The notes beneath the pieces are model-generated. The model did not search any database. It saw nothing but the letters and a program-made list of their open reading frames with translations, and was not told the origin of the DNA. A stretch of DNA of 64,000 bases from Argyresthia goedartella. Taxonomy: Eukaryota; Arthropoda; Insecta; Lepidoptera; Argyresthiidae. Numbering within the stretch: the first letter of the stretch is position 1; every line of letters begins with the position of its first letter. Below, one piece after another: positions 1-11,280 of the stretch. The DNA lies in contig OX463832.1 in the NCBI GenBank assembly GCA_949825045.1, positions 23,120,552-23,184,551 on the forward strand, written 5' to 3'. The position numbers and the translations under genes were made by a program.

Positions 1-136
1 TCATGCCATTTTAATAAAATTCTAAACCTATAATGGCACAGTGGCACCATTGGCTTCACAGCTGATAAAAGGGTTATATACAACATTTTTTGTCTGGGTG
101 TCATGGGTTTGTATTCTCTATTTATTATTTCTGCAG

Positions 137-325
137 GAACATCAAACACAAATTAGCCCGCCTCCGCACCCTAGAACAGAATCTACACAATCTGGACTGC
201 TCACTGCTAGAGAAACAGGAAGAGTTTGTGCATTTGCGAGAGAGATGGGATAAGGTGCTCGGGGAGATGAGAGACCGGAGGTCCGAGCCACAGAGAGAGG
301 TGGAGACTGAAGGACCGTTATATCA
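137..325 (+). CDS. Internal exon of unrecognised coiled-coil host gene
   Basis: The stretch is preceded by a pyrimidine-rich tract ending in ctgcag and followed by the good donor gtgagtat, which gives an exon of 189 nt. It begins with the last base of a codon and ends after two bases of the next. The open frame encodes about 62 residues that are charged and heptad-like, with Leu at repeating positions (KLARLRTLEQNLHNL, SLLEKQEEFVHL), so a parallel coiled coil is likely. It is then followed by an acidic and basic linker. It joins in phase with the terminal exon at 21056-21224, so both probably belong to one plus-strand gene. The upstream exons lie left of the window. I do not recognise the protein family. 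Confidence 0.6.
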
Positions 326-384
326 GTGAGTATATTGTTGTATTTCTGCCCTGTGAAATTTCCGTCTGCTGAATATATCTTTCT

Positions 385-565
385 CGAAATAACTCTTGAC
401 CGCAGTAAGGTACTCCTCGGTATTCTTTATGGCCCCTCTCTTCGCATTGACTACTTCAACTCATTAGAATACCTCCTCAATGTATAACGATACCCTCATC
501 CTCGGTAATTTCAATACCTGTCTCCTCAAAAACAATTACCGTTCTGACTAACTCAAGTCCATAGC
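385..565 (+). mobile_element. LINE A, left part (endonuclease fragment)
   Basis: Translation with a few frame changes gives LLGILYGPSLRIDYFNSLE followed by a degraded GDFN-like stretch, which is typical of the endonuclease of Jockey/CR1-group LINEs. The reading continues after the inserted block at 3869 (SIAD across the junction, then SFNLHILPLDA). The two parts are therefore one old copy split by LINE B, with catagc duplicated at 560-565 and 3869-3874. It is heavily mutated and non-functional. Confidence 0.6.
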
Positions 566-775
566 AGTTCTTTTATGGGACACTGTATACGCTTCTACAA
601 TAAAATTCCGCAAGAAATACAAAACTTGACTGAAGCTCGATTAAAAAAATGTATAAAGCACACTTTGTGCACTAAGGCCTACTACAAAATTATGACTTTT
701 TACAAGACACCGACATCTGGCATTAAACCAGTTCATTGCACCCTATATATTATGTACTATATGTAATAATTAGGG
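566..775 (+). mobile_element. LINE B, 3' part of ORF2, left segment
   Basis: This 5'-truncated LINE insertion encodes the conserved C-terminal end of a Jockey/CR1-group ORF2 (CIRFYNKIPQEIQNL then a Lys-rich tail and AYYKIMTFY). The same DNA, in reverse complement, is present uninterrupted at about 58118-58440. Comparison shows that the remainder of its 3' UTR lies at 3793-3868. It entered LINE A, duplicating catagc, and was itself broken by the SINE at 781-1036 and the MULE at 1045-3784. Confidence 0.7.
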
Positions 776-780
776 ACCTT

Positions 781-1036
781 GCAACAAGACGACCCGAATG
801 GCCGAGTCGGCAGTGACCCTGCCTTCGAATCCAAGGGTCCCGGGTTCGAGTCCCGGTGGGGGCAAATATTTGTTTGATGAGAACGAATGTTTGTACCCTA
901 GTCATGGTTGTTTATCTATCTAAGTATAATATTTATCTATATAAGTATGTGTATCGTTGTCTAGTACCCAAGATACAGGGAATCCTAGTTTGGAGCTAGA
1001 TCAATGTGTGTAAATAGTGTCCAAGGTATTATTATT
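781..1036 (+). mobile_element. tRNA-derived SINE, copy 1
   Basis: The 5' head resembles a tRNA gene, with an A box tggccgagtcgg at 799-810 and a B box ggttcgagtcc at 843-853, the two RNA polymerase III internal promoter elements. An unrelated body of about 170 bp follows and ends in gtccaaggtattattatt. Two further copies lie on the minus strand at 54797-55046 and 55785-56013. acct at 776-779 and again at 1037-1040 is a plausible short target duplication within LINE B. The tRNA head cannot fold as a full tRNA gene because it runs straight into the SINE body. Confidence 0.8.
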
Positions 1037-1044
1037 ACCTATTT

Positions 1045-1165
1045 CGCTTCGGCCGCCTACGAAACCAATGCTACGTAACGTGTGAAGAATTAATGTTCTT
1101 GCTACAAAACTAGTTGCGTACAAAGAATTATTTATTTTCATACGAAACCAGTTACGTAGCAAGAA
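1045..1165 (+). repeat. MULE left terminal inverted repeat
   Basis: The first 34 bases match the reverse complement of the right end exactly. The match then continues through ttcttgctacaaaactagtt and the cgtacaaagaattatt stretch. The repeat is itself built of related blocks containing acgaaacca and gttacgta. Confidence 0.85.
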
Positions 1166-1582
1166 AAATATTTTTTTCATCAAGCTTCTACCGGCTTCGT
1201 TTATCGTGGTTCCCGAGGGGATTGCGAGATAAACAAAGCCTATGTCCTTTCCAGGGCTTTCCGGCATACTAAATTTCACCAAGATGGGTTCAGCTGTTCA
1301 ACCGTGTAAAGGTTACAGACAGACAGACGGACAGACAAAATTAATTGACAGATAGTAAGATTCACTTTCGCATTTATAACATTAGCATAGATTACAATGT
1401 TAAATACTCTTTTCTAACATGACTGGCTGATTATAAGTAATATCTTTTTCAAATACGTCATTTATCTGACACTTATTTAGCTATTGAAGTGTCAACTTGA
1501 AATCATAGCTTGGATGGAAGTGATAAAATAGATTCACATCACACGCACTACATAATTTAAATCGGAAAACATCGTAATCGTA

Positions 1583-2936
1583 ATGAGTGGTTCCAGAGAA
1601 ATTGAATTTATCACAACTCGAAAAGGAGGAGTTTCATTACTATATAGTGGGCGCCGCTACCACCGAAAAAAGTTTTATCGGAACGGTAATTCATTCTGGC
1701 TATGCTATGAAAATAACAGAGGTTGCTCTGGAAATGTAACGATAAATGACCGAAATGAAGTCGTGAAACAAAACACTCAACATTCTGCAGGATGTCTACC
1801 AAACAGGGCTGAAAATAAGATTTTATTAGAGCTTGACCGGCTGAAAGACAAAGCGAGTTGCAATTTTATTTCAATTCAAAAACAATATGATGACGTTGTT
1901 CATTGCTTAGAAAATGAAGGTATACATATGGTTGTAGATATTCCTAAATTTAGTGGTGTTAAAACTGGTCTTTTCAACGCACGCAATAGAGTGTTAGGTA
2001 CAAGTAAAATGCGATTTTCCTCAGCTAGCGAAGTAGTAATACCAGAAAAATATGAGAATTTTCTTTTAGCAGACTATGATGATGATGAGACCGGCAAGAG
2101 AATTATTTTGTTTTGTTCTCCTAGAATCAGACATTTAATTGGTGATTTTGGACATATCTTGGCGGATGGTACTTTCAAGTCCTGCCCCCCTAATTTCAAG
2201 CAACTGTATACAGTCCATGGAGTTAACAAACGTAATAACTCTATAACACCACTCATGTATTGTTTGTTATCTGACAAAAATATGAAAACCTATGAGATAG
2301 TATTTGAGCTAATGAAATCGTCATTTCCAAAATGGAAGCCAGCAAAGATTACCATTGATTTTGAGTCAGCTGTAATCAAAGCTGTGAAAAATGTGTACTG
2401 TGATATTGAAGTCAAGGGTTGCTATTTTCACTACAGCAGATGTCTCTTGCGGAAAGCAAAGCAATTGAAAATAACATCAAGTACACAAAAGCGTCACATA
2501 GCGAGATGTATCGGCTTAGCGCGATTGCCTCCTGAATATCTTGAATGTGGATATGAGTATATTATGTCTAAGAGCCCATCAATCAAGAAAATTGACGATT
2601 TCAATAAATACTCATTAGCTAAAGAGATCAAACTTTCCAGTATTGTGTAGTTGCGATAAAGAGAAAATCAGGACTACTAATAGCATTGAGGGATGGCACA
2701 GTAGAATAAACAGATACATCGGGAGGACAAATCCTTCACTGAGTCAACTATTAGAAGTTTTGAGCAAAAAAACAAAAGTAGTTGACATTTTCAAAAGTAA
2801 AGCTCACACGAAGCAATCTGAGAATTACATGGAGATCGATCATGAAATTAAAAAATCCCTTGAAGACTTGAACGCGGGCAAAATTAGTGTCGGTCATTGT
2901 GTGGCAATTATTTGTCCTTATTATTTTCATTTATAA
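1583..2936 (+). pseudogene. FLYWCH zinc finger plus MULE-domain transposase, broken
   Basis: The first open segment (1583-2650, 355 codons) starts with a FLYWCH-type zinc finger at about residues 8-70, with Phe-Trp-Leu-Cys and a distal His-x-x-Gly-Cys. It continues into a MULE transposase core with ADGTFK (first Asp, about residue 197), TIDFESA (second Asp, about residue 255) and CYFHYSRC at about residues 280-287. A second segment (about 2650-2936) continues with RTTNSIEGWHSRINR, the conserved region just after the third acidic residue. The two segments are in different frames near 2645. The spacing between them is shorter than usual for the family, so a frameshift plus internal deletion is likely. 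The protein would cut and paste the element in the nucleus, but this copy looks inactive. Confidence 0.75.
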
Positions 2937-3107
2937 TTTTAAATAACGTACGTATATACATTGAAAGTTAGTAAATAGAATTAATTTAGTTTAAGTAGTG
3001 GTAAATATTGGTTTATGAATTAAAAGTTTAAGGTTAACGATGATTTAATTTTCTTTTCTGTTCTATATATTGCTGCCACCGAAATTTCGAATAAATGTCG
3101 ATAAACA

Positions 3108-3257
3108 ATGATCGTTAGAATGATAGATGCACCTTACGCCTTTCAAGGCGATATTTATTGGGTAAATGCACCAGTAGTCAGCCATGAAAATTGTATGCTG
3201 ATTCGCGGTTTTGTGGATGACAAAATTTGGGGACTATATGAATTTAGAAATTACTAA
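3108..3257 (+). CDS. Small 49-residue ORF inside the MULE
   Basis: An uninterrupted frame starts MIVRMIDAPYAF and ends WGLYEFRNY. It lies downstream of the transposase remnant and inside the element's inverted repeats. Its composition is protein-like: balanced, with Trp, Tyr and Cys spread through it, and no low complexity. I do not recognise it. It could be a second MULE gene, the last exon of a longer product, or chance. An AT-rich non-coding stretch fills the rest of 2937-3640. Confidence 0.3.
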   Translation: MIVRMIDAPYAFQGDIYWVNAPVVSHENCMLIRGFVDDKIWGLYEFRNY

Positions 3258-3654
3258 CTACTGGTGAACTTACCCTAGTTAAATATAATTTTCGGACCCC
3301 TAGTTAATAGCAATGCTTGTGTTAAAGAAATTTATTAATAAACAATGCTGGTCTTAATCGAGTACTTAGTAATTATTTTTCCTAATATGCATAGATATTA
3401 TTAAATATTGCGTATGGGTCCTAACCTTAACGCACACTGGGATTGGGTCTAATGCGTTTAGTAGATACGTTTTATCTCTTTGGTCCATATGCGGATAAAG
3501 GAATTTAGCTTATGAATTTATATCAGAAATTTGTTATTATCAGAGATGTTTAATCATCATGGGAAAAAACTCTCTTAGATATAATTCCAATTTCTGTGCG
3601 AAACTATTTTCGTAGCTAGAAAAATAATTCTTCAGTTCGTAGCATTGGTTTCGT

Positions 3655-3784
3655 AGGCGGTCGTACGTAACTGGTTTCGTATGAAAATAAATAATTCTTT
3701 GTACGCAACTAGTTTTGTAGCAAGAATATTAATTCTTCACACGTAACTGGTTACGTAGCATTGGTTTCGTAGGCGGCCGAAGCG
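3655..3784 (-). repeat. MULE right terminal inverted repeat
   Basis: This is the reverse complement of the left end. An additional degenerate block lies just inside it at about 3600-3660, containing gtagcattggtttcgtaggcgg, which repeats the terminal 22 bases. The right end is therefore partly duplicated. Confidence 0.85.
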
Positions 3785-3792
3785 ACCTATTT

Positions 3793-3868
3793 AATGTTAT
3801 ATTATGACATTCATTAAGTCTCAATTTTTGTGCTATTATGAATGAAAATCTTTGAACCTGAACATGAA
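3793..3868 (+). mobile_element. LINE B, 3' UTR segment beyond the MULE
   Basis: gacattcattaagtctcaat and the following bases match the 3' end of the minus-strand copy at 58118-58200. The segment ends immediately before the second copy of catagc, which marks the far edge of the LINE B insertion in LINE A. Confidence 0.7.
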
Positions 3869-4895
3869 CATAGCCGACTCCTTCAATCTGCATATCCTGC
3901 CACTTGATGCTCTACATATTTACAACCCCACTGCTCTCCCTCTCTCCTGAATACTATGATCGTCTCTAATTTGGATAAGGTCGCCGTACATGGACAACTC
4001 AATTCTTCTTTCTCATATCATGACCTTATCTATCTTTCGTATAAGATCAAGCCTCTAAAGAGCAGAGGAAAATTTCTTGATATTCGTAACTTTTGGTTGG
4101 ATGCCTTGTCGTTCAACTGGCCCCCAGTTATATCTAGCGAGACCATGGACGAGAAAATGGACGATTTCAATAGCACAGTCCTAAGCTTCTACGGCAAGCA
4201 TGCACCGATAAGAAAGTGATAGTAAAACACCTACCCGCCCCTTGGCTAACAGACACTATTAGGCGTCTAATGACCAAGAGGAGCAGAGGCAAGTGTAAAT
4301 AGCGTAAGAATCCGACTGACGACAATCTCCTTAGTTACAAATATCTTCGCAACTGCTGCAACCGTCTCTGTGGTGATGCTAAACGCCGGCACATCCACGA
4401 GAATATTAAAAGATATACACTAACTCAGGCGTGAAAGTTTCTAAAAACGCTTGGTGTAGGTAATCTCAGGACCTACATGCTGCTAATGTAGATTTCGACG
4501 GTCTCAACCAATACCTTTCTGCCCCGCCTGTTGCGATGGACCCCAGGGTTAAACAAGCCACACTTCAGAGCCTGCGATCTGTTGGAATCTATGAGGTCAA
4601 GGAGTTACTAGCAGTCAGCTCGAAAGCTGTAGGTGACGATACAATCTGCCTTAAAATGCATTTCACATGCAATTCTGGACGAACTACTGTCAGCTATTAC
4701 ACACATGATAACTTTTTCCATATTGAATGGAATCTTCCCCACTATATGGAAAAAAGCATTAGTCATCCCTTTACCCAAACCTTCCACTCCCGCTAATTTC
4801 TATTTCAATCCTTCGATTTAAGGACTTTTTTCCAAAGTCCTTAAATCGATTGTGCACACCCAATGCTCTTGCTGGCGATGTAGAAAACAATGGTG
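3869..4895 (+). pseudogene. LINE A, right part (endonuclease end to RT start)
   Basis: This resumes the LINE A reading frame with the end of the endonuclease domain (SYHDLIYLSYKI, the Ser-His-Asp type motif region). The linker follows (HAPIRK, LPAPWLTDTIR, RNCCNRLCGDAKRRHI), then the beginning of the reverse transcriptase (ITHMITFSILNGIFPTIWKK). Frames change several times and stops occur. No RT catalytic motif is present; similarity fades near 4890, shortly before the BEL insertion site at 4941-4945. Confidence 0.6.
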
Positions 4896-4945
4896 AACGA
4901 CTATAAAGCGTAACGATAAGATGATTTACAATCGCATTGTACCGG

Positions 4946-5165
4946 TGTTTTGAACTATAAGTTTTTGTGTCTATAGGGCTGATTTATTTATTAAAACCAC
5001 GAGTAAATTGGTACGGAAACGTTGTATTGTGAGAAATATAGACGACGTCAAGATAGACGTGTTACACCAACGAATGTGAACGAGAAGAAGAAGGCGGCAG
5101 TCAAAATCTGTCAAAATCAGTATAATCAACATAGGAAATTAAGCAGTTATGTTGTATTGCCAACA
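4946..5165 (-). repeat. BEL 3' LTR
   Basis: This 220-bp terminal repeat is shared with 20100-20319. On the minus strand it begins TGTTGG and ends AACA, and it contains aataaataaatcag, a possible polyadenylation signal. The 336 bases between it and the integrase end (5166-5501) are AT-rich 3' untranslated sequence with no recognised gene. No clear polypurine tract is seen beside the LTR. Confidence 0.85.
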
Positions 5166-5501
5166 TATTGGCCAGGGCAAAACAAAAACATATTTTAAAT
5201 TGAGCTTGACAAAGATTTGACAACCCTTTGTAAAATAGCAATAGTTAAAAACTACTTAAAAAATAAATGACTTGATATCAAGTTATAAAAAACTATTGGT
5301 GACTGACTATGTTTAGTCTTACCACCACCAAAGAAGGTATTTGTTACTTATCTACTTGAAGCTAAATGCAATTCAAAACAGTTTTATTGAACGGTGATTG
5401 TTATCAAAATATTTTGACAAGGTAAGTACACTAAGGTTTTAAATTATTTAATAAAGAAAATCTTATTAGTAATAAAGTAACTTATAATCTAGATTTGTAA
5501 G

Positions 5502-6887
5502 CTACACGTTTGTATTGTTACACTCTACAGGCAATAAACATACTTTTGAAATACATCTTTTGTGTGTTTTTCCAGTCGCGGTTTTTACTTCTACTACCCT
5601 TACTCTATTATCAGATCCTGGAAAAACTTGGATGACCCTAGCCATAGGCCAATACAAAGGTGCTACATTATCATCTTTGAGAATAACAAGTGATCCTACT
5701 TTTATATTAGGATGTACATCAGTCCATTTGGGACGAGATTGTAAAATATTCAAGTAGTTATTTTTCCATTCTTTCCAAAATGAATGTTTGAGATTGTTGC
5801 AAATTTTCCAAGACTTGATCTTGATAAACATGAGTTCTCCTGTTCAGGATACGAATTTAAAGGTGCTCCTATAAGGAAATGACCAGGAGTGATACAAGAG
5901 AAATCATTTATATCAGTAGACAATGGCATAAGCGGCCTACTATTGAGTACAGCCTCAATTTGACACAAAAGCGTATTAAGTTCCTCGTATGTAAGTGATG
6001 AAGTTTGCATGACTCTTTTTAAATGAAATTTCATGCTTTTGACTCCAGCTTCGGCTAAACCTGCAAAATTAGGAGAATAACAAGGCAAAAAATGGAAGTT
6101 AATACCCTTCTGTGCTGCGAAATCATACACTTGTTTTTGATGAGTGTCAGAATTTTGTAACTTATATAATTCGTCTAGCTGAGTTTTAGCGCATCTAAAC
6201 GTGGACGCATTATCTGAATAAATATCTGTAGGTAGCCCTCTACGAGAGACAAACCTATTGAGGCAAGCAAGAAAGGTTTCGGTTTTTAAGTCTGAAGCCA
6301 ACTCTAAATGAATCGCTTTTGTCACGAAGCAAACGAAAACACATACATATCCTTTTGTTATTACTGGTTTTCTGACTCTAGCAAATTTAACTGAAATAGG
6401 GCCGGCGAAGTCCATGCCAATTTTTTGAAAAGGCCGACAAACATTGACTCTGTCGTGTGGTAAAGAGCCCATTAGTTGCTTGGAAGAAGTTGCTTTTAGG
6501 CGAAAACAAATTATGCATTTATGTAAAACCTTTTTTACTTGTCTCATACCTTGTACAATCCAAAACCTTTGGTTTATCGATGAAAGCACCAACCTCGGGC
6601 CTGCATGCAGATTTTTTGCATGTTAATATGAACATGCAAAATTCAATATGAATTATTAATTCTGTAACTCTAGAATCCCGAGGTAGCGCTGGGTGTTTCT
6701 GTGAATACGAAATAGAAGCATTATGTAATCGACCCCCTACTCTTATAAGACCATTTCCATCAACAAACGGATTCAAAGGCCTTAAATCTCCTTTTACAAT
6801 AGTATTCTTCGTTTTTAAAACATGTAAGTCATTCTTAAAATGTTTTTGTTGTTCATGCTTAATAATTAAATATGTACAGTGAATCAT
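5502..6887 (-). pseudogene. BEL/Pao integrase region
   Basis: This is the integrase part of the BEL polyprotein, which joins the DNA copy to the genome. It includes a zinc-binding HKCIICFR segment and the core motifs GMDFAGP (first Asp), IYSDNAST (second Asp) and GLAEAGVKS (Glu, where the family usually has Trp before the Glu). The C-terminal part (HPNIKVGSLVILKDD) is near 5700. The domain is spread over three frames, with shifts near 6880, 6590 and 5830, so it cannot be made as one protein. Confidence 0.8.
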
Positions 6888-8538
6888 TTAATTCCTTACT
6901 TGTTAAGTAGCACAATTTATTCTTATTATGCTTAGACCTCGCATTTTTGACAAAACGTAACACGTAAGCTAGAACCCTTTGCATTTTGTTAATATTTGAA
7001 TAATCAAGAAATTCAAGATTCGGATTTTGTTCACAACTAGAGAGTGAACATACCATTGCGCTGAAAGATGCAGAGTTGTCTTTAGTTTCAGGTAAGTCGC
7101 CAGGAACAGATGGGTTTGTTTCCGGCATGTACTCACATGAATGTAACGATCGCGGACCACTCCACCAAAGCGCGTGACGCTCTAGCCCGTGAGGCATGAC
7201 TCCTCTGCTGAGACAGTCAGCAGGGTTGTCACTTGTCTGTATGTAGGCCCAAGTAAATTTGTTAGTAAGTTCTGAAAGTACCCTTACTCTGTTCGCCACG
7301 TAGGCACTAAGCTTTGTTATTTGAGTATTAATCCAGGCCAGTACAATCTGAGAATCGGAGTGTAAAATGACTTCATCGATTTTCATTTTAAGTGACAATG
7401 TATCATGTACTCTTGAAGCTAATTTACCTAGCAACACGGCAGCATTAAGTTCTAAACGGGGCACTGTCATGTCTGGTTTAATTGGATTAACACGTGACTT
7501 CGAACAGAGCAAAGACACCTTTACATTACCTGCCTTATCGACGACACGCAAATACACACAGCAGCCGTAAGCGGTATTTTTTGACGCATCTGAAAAACCT
7601 ATAATTTGTGCAGTGTTTGTGTTGTGTAAGTTTGTGTATCGTGGAATACAAATTGGTGTCATATTGAGCAGACTATTATAAAAACCGTGCCAAGCATGTA
7701 ACAGCTTTTCATGTGGCCTTCTGTCCCAATCAATTTTAGCTAGCCATAGTTGCTGCATAATTACTTTAGCGCATACTACAATTGGACCTGCCAAACCTAA
7801 CGGGTCATAAAACTTGCTTATAAAACTTAAAATCTCGCGTTTTGTGGCTGGAGTGTCATCAATTGGTTTGGGACTTGAAATAATGAAAGAATCTTTCTGT
7901 ATATTGTAATTTAAACCTAAAGTTTTGAGGCAAAAATTATTTTTCTCTAGTTCAATATCATTAATATGTTGTTTTGACTCTGGAATTTCCTGCAATAATT
8001 CAGCTGAGTTGGAAACCCATTTATGTAATTGAAAACCCCCTATTTCGAGAAGACTACAGAGCTGTCGCTTTGCTTCAATCAGCAGCTCTGGAGATTTTTG
8101 TGAGACAATGGCGTCATCGACATAAGTACTGTTATGTATAATGAAGGCTGCTAAAGGAAAATTTTCCTTGTGCAAGTTAGCTAGCTCTTTCAGGCAACGA
8201 GTGGCTAAAAAGGAAGAAGACTTCATGCCATAAGTTACTGTATTTAGTTGGATGCATTGTATTTTGTCCTCAGGAGCATCCCGCCAAAGAATGTTCTGCA
8301 ATGGCCTGTATTGTGGATCTAAATCAACACATCTAAACATGCTTCGTATGTCAGTAATAAAAATAAATTCATCTACTCTGAATAGCAGCAGGATGTCAAT
8401 TAATTCTTTCTGTGTAACTGGACCATTGAGAAGTAGATCATTTAATGATACTTTTTTAGCAGTTTTCATTGATCCATCGAACACAACCCTGCACTTTGTA
8501 GTTTTTCTATCAAGTTTTAATACAGGGTGTTGGGCCAA
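6859..8538 (-). pseudogene. BEL/Pao reverse transcriptase and RNase H
   Basis: A 559-codon open stretch contains CRVVFDGSMKT, FITDIRSMF (catalytic Asp), TYGMKSSSF and STYVDDAIVS (the YVDD catalytic pair). An RNase H segment follows with IGFSDASKN, LELNAAVLL and LHSDSQIVLAWI. This composition is diagnostic for BEL/Pao rather than Gypsy. It is in the same frame as the protease upstream, separated by two tandem stops near 8629. A one-base shift near 6880 disconnects it from the integrase. Confidence 0.85.
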
Positions 8539-8628
8539 AAAGTAGACAGGGTCTTTGCTGAAGTCATATGTACTTATATCAATGACAGTTCCATGTCCTT
8601 GCCTTATGTACTCATGAATGAACTCTTA

Positions 8629-9477
8629 TTAAAGATCACAGAGTAAAGGATCCTTTTTTAATCTGAGTTCTAAATTGTTAAATCTTTTTAAAGCTGAATA
8701 TAAAGAATCCCCTAAAGTTTGATTAACTGAAGAGAGAGGCAATTTTAATGGCAGTGCTACCTGAAACTTTTGTTTTTCCGTGTCTAATTTAATAGTTTCA
8801 CAAAAAAATTGTTCACAAGTCTCATGTTCATTTAATTTTTCTGGAAAATATTCAGGGACTTTTTCTGCTTCAAAAAAGGATTTAAGATTTTCATTTAAAC
8901 TATTTAAACAGTTATTTTCTTCGTATTTACAAAAGAGTGTTACCGGATTGTTCGTGTAAGAGGTAGTAGTAGGTACGACGCCAGCAATAACATGACCGAA
9001 GACAGTATTCAACACGGGCACTGTAGGTGTAACATCATTCTTCACAGCACACAACTTTTGAGGCTCAGCAGGAAGCAACACCTGGAAAAAAATGTCAGCA
9101 CCTAATAGAATGTGTATTGTACTGGGCTCATTAAAAGTTGTATCAGCCAAATTGATGTTAGGGAGAAGTACCAACTCTTTAATACTCAACTTACTTTGTG
9201 GTAACTTAGTAGTGATTGGGGCCAAAAGATAGCAATTAACTTTGATTTTAAAATCTTGTGTTAGTGAATGAAGCTCTAGGTTAACACTTTTTGACAGGTT
9301 GCTTTTGCAGTTACCTATGCCTGTTACCGGTGTACTGGCTATTTGGGGTTGCAAATCAAGTAAGCGAGCTAGTTCACTTGTTATAAATGATGCTTGAGAC
9401 CCACTGTCGAGCAAGGCCTTGACATGCACCTCAGTACCGTTTTTAGCTAATAGCTTTATCCTAGCAGTAGGTAACAA
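8629..9477 (-). pseudogene. BEL/Pao aspartic protease and connector
   Basis: An aspartic protease motif VKALLDSGSQASFI lies near the start of this segment, followed by a hydrophobic ILLGADIFFQVL flap-side region and the linker leading to RT. The N-terminal end overlaps gag in a different frame (9456-9477). This is either a decay frameshift or a ribosomal frameshift site. BEL elements usually carry one Gag-Pol frame, so decay is more likely. Two consecutive stops end it. Confidence 0.75.
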
Positions 9478-10694
9478 TACATGTGTGTCCCCTGCTTGCG
9501 AACCAAAGTTACTGGAGTAGTGGCCTTATCTTGGTGCAGCAACGTGTTATGATTTTCCTTGCACACCTCACATTTAAAATGATACCTGCATTTTTTGTCA
9601 TGTTTGTTAAGGCACACTTTACAAAGACCAAGCCCTTCGATGAACTTGAGCCGATCAGATGATGTTTGAAGCTTAAACTGGGTGCAAAGAAAAAGTTTGT
9701 GAGCTGACTTACACATTAAGCAGGATGGCGGGCGAGATGGAGGTGACGAAGAGGACGGTTTCTCCCTCGTACCGTTGACTGCAGCGGCGTTGACCACCTT
9801 GGGCCGTTCCATGAACGGTCTTTCTGCATTTTCCAGCGCAAGAGCGCGCTTTTCTAAAAAATCCAGTAAATGTGCTACCTTAGGTTCATTTTCTCGAATT
9901 AACTGAAATTCCCTACTGCAAAGGTGATCCAGCTTCCGTGTCAGAATGCATAATAAAATAGAATCCCACTGATCAACTGGTAAACTTAAATTCTTTAGAG
10001 CAGCTAACACTTGTTTTACATTTGACAAAAATTGTCTAATACTACTTGCCGTTGATTTAGAAATTGGTAAACAATCTAACAATGAACTAATAAGCTCATG
10101 TGTGATCTTGTAAACATTATCATACCTGTCATGTAAAATTTGTCTAGCTTCCATGTAATTCTCAGCTGTGATCGTCAGATTCTTTATTAATTACAAAGGT
10201 TCGCCTTGTAAATAGTTTCTCAAGTAAAAAAATCTTTGAATATCATCGAGACGATCACTTTTGTGAATTAAGCTATCAAACAACCCTATAAAGGCTTTAA
10301 AATCGGAATATTTGCCACTAAAAACAGGTATGGTTATATTTGGCAACTTAGTTTGTAAGTTTTGACAAGAATGTTTGGGTTCACTTTCAGATAATTCCTT
10401 TAAAGCGATCTGTTCCAATAGCTCGTTGATCAAGGTACTTACAGCAAAATAATTTTCTTCGGTAGCATCAAAATCCTCATCAAATTTGGAAGAATCGAGA
10501 CCGCATGCATCAAGGTTAAAGTTTTCGTATCTCTCAAAAGTGGACTTCAATCGTTCTTGTTTTAGGATTAAACATTGTTTTGAATAACCCTTGTAAACAT
10601 CGGGCTTAGAAAAGGAACTTGCAGGTTTAGTTAACGAACCTTTTGCAGCTGAACGTTTTCGTATGATTGTGGTTATTTCATCCGGTTTAGACAT
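9456..10694 (-). pseudogene. BEL/Pao Gag
   Basis: The probable start is MSKPDEITT at 10694, and an in-frame upstream ATG at 10721 also exists. The capsid-like region includes PNITIPVFSGKYSDFKAF and a helical segment. It ends in Cys/His knuckles (CLMCKSAHKLFLC, CKVCLNKHDKKC, CEVCKENHNTLLH) that would bind RNA. One in-frame stop at 10191-10193 breaks the frame between LQGEPL and NLTITAENY. Gag would form the particle that packages element RNA. Confidence 0.75.
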
Positions 10695-10725
10695 TATTGT
10701 AGGAAATTTGCTGTCGTTCACAACA

Positions 10726-11280
10726 ATATATATTTCCTTTATTCAAAGCTGGTAGTACATCAGACCCCACCAATTTTAGACCCATATCGATACTACCAAC
10801 GCTTAGCAAAATATTTGAAAAACTCATACTTAATCAATTGCAAAGTCATTTTTATCTCAATAATTTAATTCATATTGCTCAGTTTGGTTTCACAAAGGGT
10901 CGTTCAACAGCCGATGCTGGTGTTGAACTAATCGACAATATTTTTGATGCCTGGGAAGACGCAATGGATGCAATAGGTGTCTTCTGCGATCTATCCAAGG
11001 CTTTTGATTGCGTCCATCATGACACTCTTGTCAGGAAGTTACGCCATTATGGTGTAAAAGATCAGGCACTTGGCCTTCTGGAGTCATATCTAACAGATAG
11101 GGTTCAGATGGTCGATGTTAATGGGAAAAGATCACCTGGGTCTTCAATAAGTATGGGCGTACCGCAAGGTTCAATTCTTGGTTCTTTCTTGTTTTTAGTA
11201 TATATTAATGATTTACCTTACCTTGTTAAAGCAAAACATGGGTTAGTATTGTTTGCCGATGATACTTCTTTGATATTTAA
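10726..11280 (+). pseudogene. LINE C, RT left segment
   Basis: This 5'-truncated LINE is inserted in the BEL leader. It encodes RT motifs PLFKAGSTSDPTNFRPISIL, FGFTKGRSTADAG, FCDLSKAFDCVHH (catalytic Asp), MGVPQGSILG and LVLFADDTSLIF (FADD pair). The frame stops exactly at a TTAA (11277-11280) and resumes at 18165 with KVKRQ, so the segment is one LINE copy split by piggyBac. acaaca at 10720-10725 and 19212-19217 is a plausible target duplication in BEL. The family matches the copy at 58865-60336. Confidence 0.85.

Larger units (their letters stand above)
1045..3784 (+). mobile_element. MULE (Mutator-like) DNA transposon, complete ends
   Basis: The element has long inverted ends beginning cgcttcggccgcctacgaaa. 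The left end at 1045 and the right end finishing at 3784 match over more than 110 bp, apart from an 8-bp indel. It is flanked by a perfect 8-bp duplication acctattt (1037-1044 and 3785-3792), a length typical of MULEs. It carries a broken FLYWCH-MULE transposase at 1583-2936 and a 49-codon ORF at 3108-3257. It sits at the border between the SINE tail and LINE B, so it is the youngest layer of this nest. Confidence 0.85.

Noticed and set aside
791..866. Possible tRNA gene (A and B boxes)
   Set aside because: The same head with the same long body occurs at 54797-55046 and 55785-56013, so these are SINE copies. The 3' acceptor stem is not completed.
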